Of a stretch of 64,000 bases of DNA, positions 59,649-64,000 are shown piece by piece (within the stretch, counting starts at the first letter, position 1; each line of letters starts with the position of its first letter). The DNA is from Anaerococcus prevotii DSM 20548 (GTDB lineage Bacteria > Bacillota > Clostridia > Tissierellales > Peptoniphilaceae). The notes beneath the pieces were generated by a model. It was not told where the DNA came from. It saw only the letters and a program-made list of their open reading frames with translations, and made no database searches. The stretch spans positions 1,360,501 through 1,424,500 of the forward strand of contig NC_013171.1 of the NCBI RefSeq assembly GCF_000024105.1, read 5' to 3'. The position numbers were made by a program, and so were the translations under genes.

Positions 59649-62274
59649 ACATACTTACTCCAGTGTCGATATCTACTATCAAAGGAACCTCAAGATCTGT
59701 CGCATTCTCCATGGATTCTCTTAGGATTTTGATAGCCTCATCCTTGGATGATTCATCTGCCTCTAGAATTATTTCATCATGGATTTGGAGGACTATTTTT
59801 GCATCAAGTCCTGCTTTTTTGAGATTCTTGTCAGTTTCTATCATGGCAATCTTTATAATGTCTGCCGCAGTTCCTTGGATAGGAGTATTTAGGGCAACCC
59901 TTTGGCCGAAGCTTCGAACGTTAAAGTTTCTCGAATTGATCTCTGGTACATATCTTCTTCTCTTAAAGAGAGTCTCCACATAGCCATCTTCCTTGGCCTT
60001 TTCTACAATAGAATCCATATATTCCTTGATTGATGGGTAGCTTGCCATGTAATTGTCGATGTATTCCTTGGCTTCCTTCCTTGGTATGTTCAGATTTTGT
60101 GATAGGCCGTAGTCACTTATGCCGTAGATTATTCCGAAGTTTACTGCCTTGGCCTCAGATCTTTGTCTTTTTGTAACCTTATCAAGGTCAGTGTGAAAGA
60201 CTTTGGATGCGGTCTTGGTATGGATATCTACGCCTTCCTTGAAGGCATCTATCATATGGCGATCTCCTGAAAGAGAAGCGAGTATTCTTAGCTCGATTTG
60301 TGAATAGTCCGCATCTATTAGGATCTTTCCTTCCTCTGCCCTAAAGGCCTTTCTTATTAGTCTACCCTCGTCGGTTTTTATAGGAAGATTTTGTAAGTTA
60401 GGGTCTTGGGAAGAAAGCCTACCGGTGGCAGCTATATTTTGCCTAAAGGTTGACCTAATTCTTCCATCTTCATCTATGGCCTTCTCTAGTCCTTCTATAT
60501 AGGTTGAACGTAGCTTGAAAAGCTCCCTATATCTTTCGATTTTAGGAATAATTTGATGTTTATCCCTTAATTTTTCAAGGACTTGGGCATTAGTTGAAAA
60601 GCCTGTCTTAGTTTTTTTGATAACAGGAAGGTCCAAATCTTTAAAGAGAACCTCGCCCAATTGCTTGGTAGAGTTGATATTAAACTCGCTACCAGCAAGT
60701 TCATAAATCTCCTCGGTAATCTTATCTATATCCTTATCGATATTCTCCTTTAGATCTTCAAGAACCTTTTTGTCTGTGACAAATCCCACGATTTCCATAT
60801 CGGCTAGGACCTTTGAAAGTTTAATCTCAATCTCCTTATAGAGGTCTAGCATATGGTATTCGTCAAGTTTATCTTCCAAGATTTCCTTAGAATCTTCTAT
60901 TGCATTAATTCCACTTGCTAGGTAGTTTCCAAGCTCATCAAAGTCCAAATCTTGATATTTTAGGGCCTTCTTACCCTTGCCTAAGAGGTCCACCGGACTT
61001 TTTACTTCGTAGTCTAGATAAGATTGACTTAAGACTTTTAAATCATAAGAAGACCTTGATGGATCGATCAGATAATGCATAAGCATCATATCGTCATAAG
61101 GAAGTTTCAGATTTATCCCAAGTTTATCTAGAAGAACAACATCTTCTTTAATATCGAAGGAATTTTTCACTATTTCTTCATCCTCGAATATTTCCTTGAA
61201 CTTACTAACAAAATCACTATCAGGATCTATTATATAAGTAGGAGTGTCAGTAGTCTTTATTCCTAGCTTATAAATCTCGCTGTGAATATACCTATCTCCT
61301 TCATAAATGGACTTGAAGGTAAATTCCTTGTTTTTCTTGATAGCTTCGATTAGCTTATCTGGATTCTCTAACTTCTCATAGGTAAAGTCCTTATCCTCCT
61401 TTGGACTATCTCCCCCATCCATATCTTCTAGGAACTTGTTGAAATTGTACTTAGAATACTTTTCTCTCAAGCTTTCAAGGTCTGGATCCTTCACCTTAAG
61501 CTCTTCTAGGTCAAATTCTACCGGAGCACTGGTCACAATTGTACCTATTTTCTTACTCATATAGGCTATAGCTTCACTATCGATTAAAGTCTGTTTGGTC
61601 TTTTTACCAGAAACTTCGTCTATATGGTCATAAAGCCCTTCGATAGATCCGTATTTTTGGATAAAGCCGATAGCCTTTTTTGGACCTATTCCATCAACTC
61701 CAGGAATATTATCGGACTTATCTCCTTCTAGCCCCTTAACTTCGATCAATTGTTTAGGACTTAGGCCAAATTCTTCCTTTATGGTATCGACTGTGTATTC
61801 CTTAGTCTCGGAAACTCCCTTCTTGGTAAGATTGACTACGATCTTCTCATCTACAAGCTGAAGGTAATCCCTATCTCCAGTGATTAAAACAGATTCATAG
61901 CCTGCTTCTTGGGCCATTTTTGCATAGGTTCCCACAATATCGTCCGCCTCGAATCCATCGAGATCAGTGTATTTAACATTAAGGGAATCTAAGATATCCT
62001 TGAGGATTCCAAACTGATAGGAAAGCTCGCTAGGCATCTTATCACGAGTTCCCTTGTAGTCCTCAAACTCCTTGTGCCTAAAAGTCTTAGATGCCCTATC
62101 AAAGGCCACAAGGACATAATCTGGTTTATATCTATCAAAAGCGTTGTTATACATGGTCAAAAAACCATAAACGCCATTAGTCATAACGCCGTCATTGTTT
62201 GTAAGTTTAGGAAGAGCAAAAAACGCCCTAAAAATCAAACTAGACCCGTCAATTAACATAACTGTTTTACTCAT
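59635..62274 (-). CDS. polA: DNA polymerase I
   Basis: The 879-residue Pol I has an N-terminal 5-prime nuclease domain (about 1-290, MLIDGSSLIFRAFFALP, DGFEADDIVGT) and a 3-prime exonuclease-fold domain (about 300-470) that lacks the D-x-E pair and so is probably not proofreading. The polymerase domain follows, with DYSQIELRILA (motif A), RSEAKAVNFGIIYG (motif B) and LQIHDEIILE (motif C). It starts a three-gene unit with coaE and the lytic transglycosylase. AAAGGAG precedes the ATG. Confidence 0.97.
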   Translation of the reverse strand: MSKTVMLIDGSSLIFRAFFALPKLTNNDGVMTNGVYGFLTMYNNAFDRYKPDYVLVAFDRASKTFRHKEFEDYKGTRDKMPSELSYQFGILKDILDSLNVKYTDLDGFEADDIVGTYAKMAQEAGYESVLITGDRDYLQLVDEKIVVNLTKKGVSETKEYTVDTIKEEFGLSPKQLIEVKGLEGDKSDNIPGVDGIGPKKAIGFIQKYGSIEGLYDHIDEVSGKKTKQTLIDSEAIAYMSKKIGTIVTSAPVEFDLEELKVKDPDLESLREKYSKYNFNKFLEDMDGGDSPKEDKDFTYEKLENPDKLIEAIKKNKEFTFKSIYEGDRYIHSEIYKLGIKTTDTPTYIIDPDSDFVSKFKEIFEDEEIVKNSFDIKEDVVLLDKLGINLKLPYDDMMLMHYLIDPSRSSYDLKVLSQSYLDYEVKSPVDLLGKGKKALKYQDLDFDELGNYLASGINAIEDSKEILEDKLDEYHMLDLYKEIEIKLSKVLADMEIVGFVTDKKVLEDLKENIDKDIDKITEEIYELAGSEFNINSTKQLGEVLFKDLDLPVIKKTKTGFSTNAQVLEKLRDKHQIIPKIERYRELFKLRSTYIEGLEKAIDEDGRIRSTFRQNIAATGRLSSQDPNLQNLPIKTDEGRLIRKAFRAEEGKILIDADYSQIELRILASLSGDRHMIDAFKEGVDIHTKTASKVFHTDLDKVTKRQRSEAKAVNFGIIYGISDYGLSQNLNIPRKEAKEYIDNYMASYPSIKEYMDSIVEKAKEDGYVETLFKRRRYVPEINSRNFNVRSFGQRVALNTPIQGTAADIIKIAMIETDKNLKKAGLDAKIVLQIHDEIILEADESSKDEAIKILRESMENATDLEVPLIVDIDTGVSMYESK

Positions 62275-62318
62275 TATTACTCCTTTACATATAGTATATC
62301 ATACTTTGTTTTGAGGAT

Positions 62319-62348
62319 TAAAAAAAGTAAGCGGACAAGCCGCCTACC
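62319..62348 (-). terminator. rho-independent terminator of the polytopic membrane protein gene
   Basis: On the minus strand GTAGGCGG and TCCGCTTAC pair around a short loop (62327-62347), followed by seven T. It overlaps the stop-codon area of the preceding gene. Confidence 0.82.
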
Positions 62349-63920
62349 CTATTCTTCTATGATGTAATCAAAGTCTTCTTTATTGAATTGTTTCTCATCC
62401 CCTACAAAAGTGTCTTTCACTTCTGAAGTATCAAAAGTAAACATAACTATTCTAGTATATAGTCTAGAATTATCTCTTTCTTTAAATTTAACCAAAATTC
62501 TTTTACCTGGAGGGATCTCTTTTTCATCTCTCATCCTATTGAATTTCTCTATAGCTTCCATCTGTCTTTGTGTTGATGGAGCTATCAATTCTGAAAAATA
62601 ACAAGTAAAAATCAAAAGTGCTCCTAATAAGAGATTCAAAACATTATTTATATTATAATCAAGGCTTAGTATATATATAGATATCATTACAAGATAAATA
62701 TGAGTTGTCCTAATATATCTATCATAACTTTCAAGTCTTAAGGCTTCACCAACATCCATGGAGAAAATATATGTGAAATAATTTCCTAGCTGATAGATAG
62801 TATAGAAGAAAATCACCAGTATAATTAAGTTTCTTATAATTTTATCCCTATTATAAATCAAATATATAAAGATTAACAAAATGATAAGCCCTATAATAAA
62901 ATAATCAGTCATAATCCTCTTAAGGAATTCCCTGCTGATTTTAATAATTGTCTCTCTGTCCTTTTGCTCAAATATCTTCTCATATCTATTTATTGAAACG
63001 GCATGCTTTGAACCTAAGGAAAAATTATATTTAACATGGTTCTTCCAAGATAAAAATGCCATCAATAAGAAAGCTATATTAGCAAATACAAGCTTTTTGC
63101 TAACTCTATGATATTTTATAAGTAAATACACTAAAGCTACAGAGGCAAATAAAATAGCACTGGTTTTTACTAAAACGAGACTTACAAACATCGGTATTGC
63201 AAAATAAAGATTCTTGTAATTATTTACATCTGTATAATAAATGAAGGCAAAAATGCCAAAGGCAGTCGTAGCTATAACTGTATCTACTCTTAGACTTTGA
63301 AATCTTATATCATAAAAGCACGCAAATACACCAAGAACTACTAGTAAGATTATTTTTACAATATCTTTCTTGTAATCTTTAATTGACGAAAATAAACAAA
63401 ATACTCCCGAAATAACTAAAATAGCATTAGCTACTAACATTCTACTTTCACTATAACCAATAAGTCTTACAAGTCCATAAATAAAGTAAGCAGAGGCTTG
63501 TGGATATGCCGTGTAATCAATCCTAGTTTCATGAACAGTATTTAAATGGTCTGTCCTTAAAAAAAGTCTAGCTAAAACTCCCCAGTGACCAAAATCATCT
63601 TGAACATACAAATGTTTACCATTTAAAACTAATCCTATAATACCTATAATTACAAAAAATATAATATATTCAGGCAATAGCCATTTAAGTTTTAATCCAT
63701 TTCTATAAGCTTTAACAAATAATATTAAACCAAATAAATTACATGTAATTACAAACTCTTTCATTAAAGCTAATTGAGCAAATACATAAATTGAACTAAT
63801 ATAACTTGTAAAAATTAAAAATGGTAAAAAGTAAGTATTAATTTTAAATTTATTTTTTATAAATAAACTATATCCTAAAAAACTTAAGATTAAGAATATA
63901 GTTGCAAAAATAGCTCTCAT
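62349..63920 (-). CDS. polytopic membrane protein, possible GT-C glycosyltransferase
   Basis: This 523-residue protein has 12 or more hydrophobic helices and an extracellular C-terminal domain (about 460-523). The first large loop has an Asp-Asp pair (HLYVQDDFGHWGVLARLFL), which fits the acidic loop of GT-C lipid-linked-sugar transferases, but I see no decisive family signature. I take the ATG at 63920 because GGAG is 6 bases upstream; a longer frame starts at 63986. It could add or modify a surface sugar. It is a single-gene unit near the right edge. Confidence 0.6.
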   Translation of the reverse strand: MRAIFATIFLILSFLGYSLFIKNKFKINTYFLPFLIFTSYISSIYVFAQLALMKEFVITCNLFGLILFVKAYRNGLKLKWLLPEYIIFFVIIGIIGLVLNGKHLYVQDDFGHWGVLARLFLRTDHLNTVHETRIDYTAYPQASAYFIYGLVRLIGYSESRMLVANAILVISGVFCLFSSIKDYKKDIVKIILLVVLGVFACFYDIRFQSLRVDTVIATTAFGIFAFIYYTDVNNYKNLYFAIPMFVSLVLVKTSAILFASVALVYLLIKYHRVSKKLVFANIAFLLMAFLSWKNHVKYNFSLGSKHAVSINRYEKIFEQKDRETIIKISREFLKRIMTDYFIIGLIILLIFIYLIYNRDKIIRNLIILVIFFYTIYQLGNYFTYIFSMDVGEALRLESYDRYIRTTHIYLVMISIYILSLDYNINNVLNLLLGALLIFTCYFSELIAPSTQRQMEAIEKFNRMRDEKEIPPGKRILVKFKERDNSRLYTRIVMFTFDTSEVKDTFVGDEKQFNKEDFDYIIEE

Positions 63921-64000
63921 ATCAATCTCCATTAAAAATAAATTTATTCTGTATTGTAAAAGAAAGCAAGAAGATAATAGTATCAACTATAAGTTTGATA

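Overview
The window looks like a chromosomal segment of an AT-rich, anaerobic, Gram-positive Firmicute, most likely a Tissierellia/Peptoniphilaceae coccus such as Anaerococcus (inference from AT-rich codon use, AAGGAG-type ribosome binding sites, a complete Rnf complex, LCP and MurJ wall proteins, and an mreBCD/PBP2 cluster next to radC). Almost all genes are on the minus strand. No rRNA operon, prophage, integrase, insertion sequence or CRISPR array was seen.

Layout. 1-7.5 kb: a surface-polysaccharide cluster (two ATP-grasp ligases, a PglC-like phosphoglycosyl transferase, a DegT/PglE-like aminotransferase, a FlaA1/PglF-like dehydratase, a MurJ-type flippase). 7.6-11.2 kb: a second MurJ and an LCP wall-polymer ligase. 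12.2-15 kb: a DUF1846 protein and a lone plus-strand GIY-YIG gene set among repeats. 15.1-20.1 kb: one tightly overlapping operon (2-hydroxyacid dehydrogenase, uridine kinase, glycogen branching enzyme, a small protein, ApbE). 20.2-25.3 kb: VOC protein, TadA, tRNA-Arg, D,D-carboxypeptidase, an ANT(6)-like protein, Nudix hydrolase and the divergent mscL. 25.7-30.7 kb: topA-dprA-yraN-rnhB-rbgA. 30.7-34.1 kb: small membrane proteins, an ABC exporter and an XRE regulator. 34.2-37.9 kb: the classic ylxM-ffh-rpsP-khpA-rimM-trmD-rplS operon. 38.4-42.9 kb: HtrA protease and a second ABC-2 exporter. 43.0-44.4 kb: tRNA-Leu, tRNA-His, then plus-strand peptide-recX-GIY-YIG. 44.3-53.3 kb: a cell-shape operon (NusG-II protein, Gx transporter, radC, mreBCD, PBP2, a MinD-like remnant, RNase E/G). 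53.4-58.4 kb: the complete rnfCDGEAB operon. 58.4-62.3 kb: polA-coaE-lytic transglycosylase. 62.3-63.9 kb: a large polytopic membrane protein.

How the parts fit. RnfG and RnfD carry the SGAT flavinylation motif and the ApbE lipoprotein encoded elsewhere in the window is the enzyme that attaches FMN to such motifs. The polysaccharide genes resemble a diamino-sugar (bacillosamine-like) pathway in which the usual acetyltransferase may be replaced by ATP-grasp ligases.

The most unusual signal is not a protein. Several intergenic gaps (9.2-9.8, 11.3-12.2, 13.9-15.0, 21.2-21.9, 25.4-25.7 and 38.0-38.3 kb) hold copies of one mosaic repeat family built from exchangeable modules. I use these working labels: A (5-prime arm), C (inverted partner of A), B (partial partner of A), H0-H4 (a run of hairpins) and E (terminal hairpin). 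Three copies carry H0-H3, and base differences between copies preserve pairing (for example T-G, T-A and C-G at one stem position of H3). This argues for a selected RNA or DNA structure. I do not recognise it as a described element.
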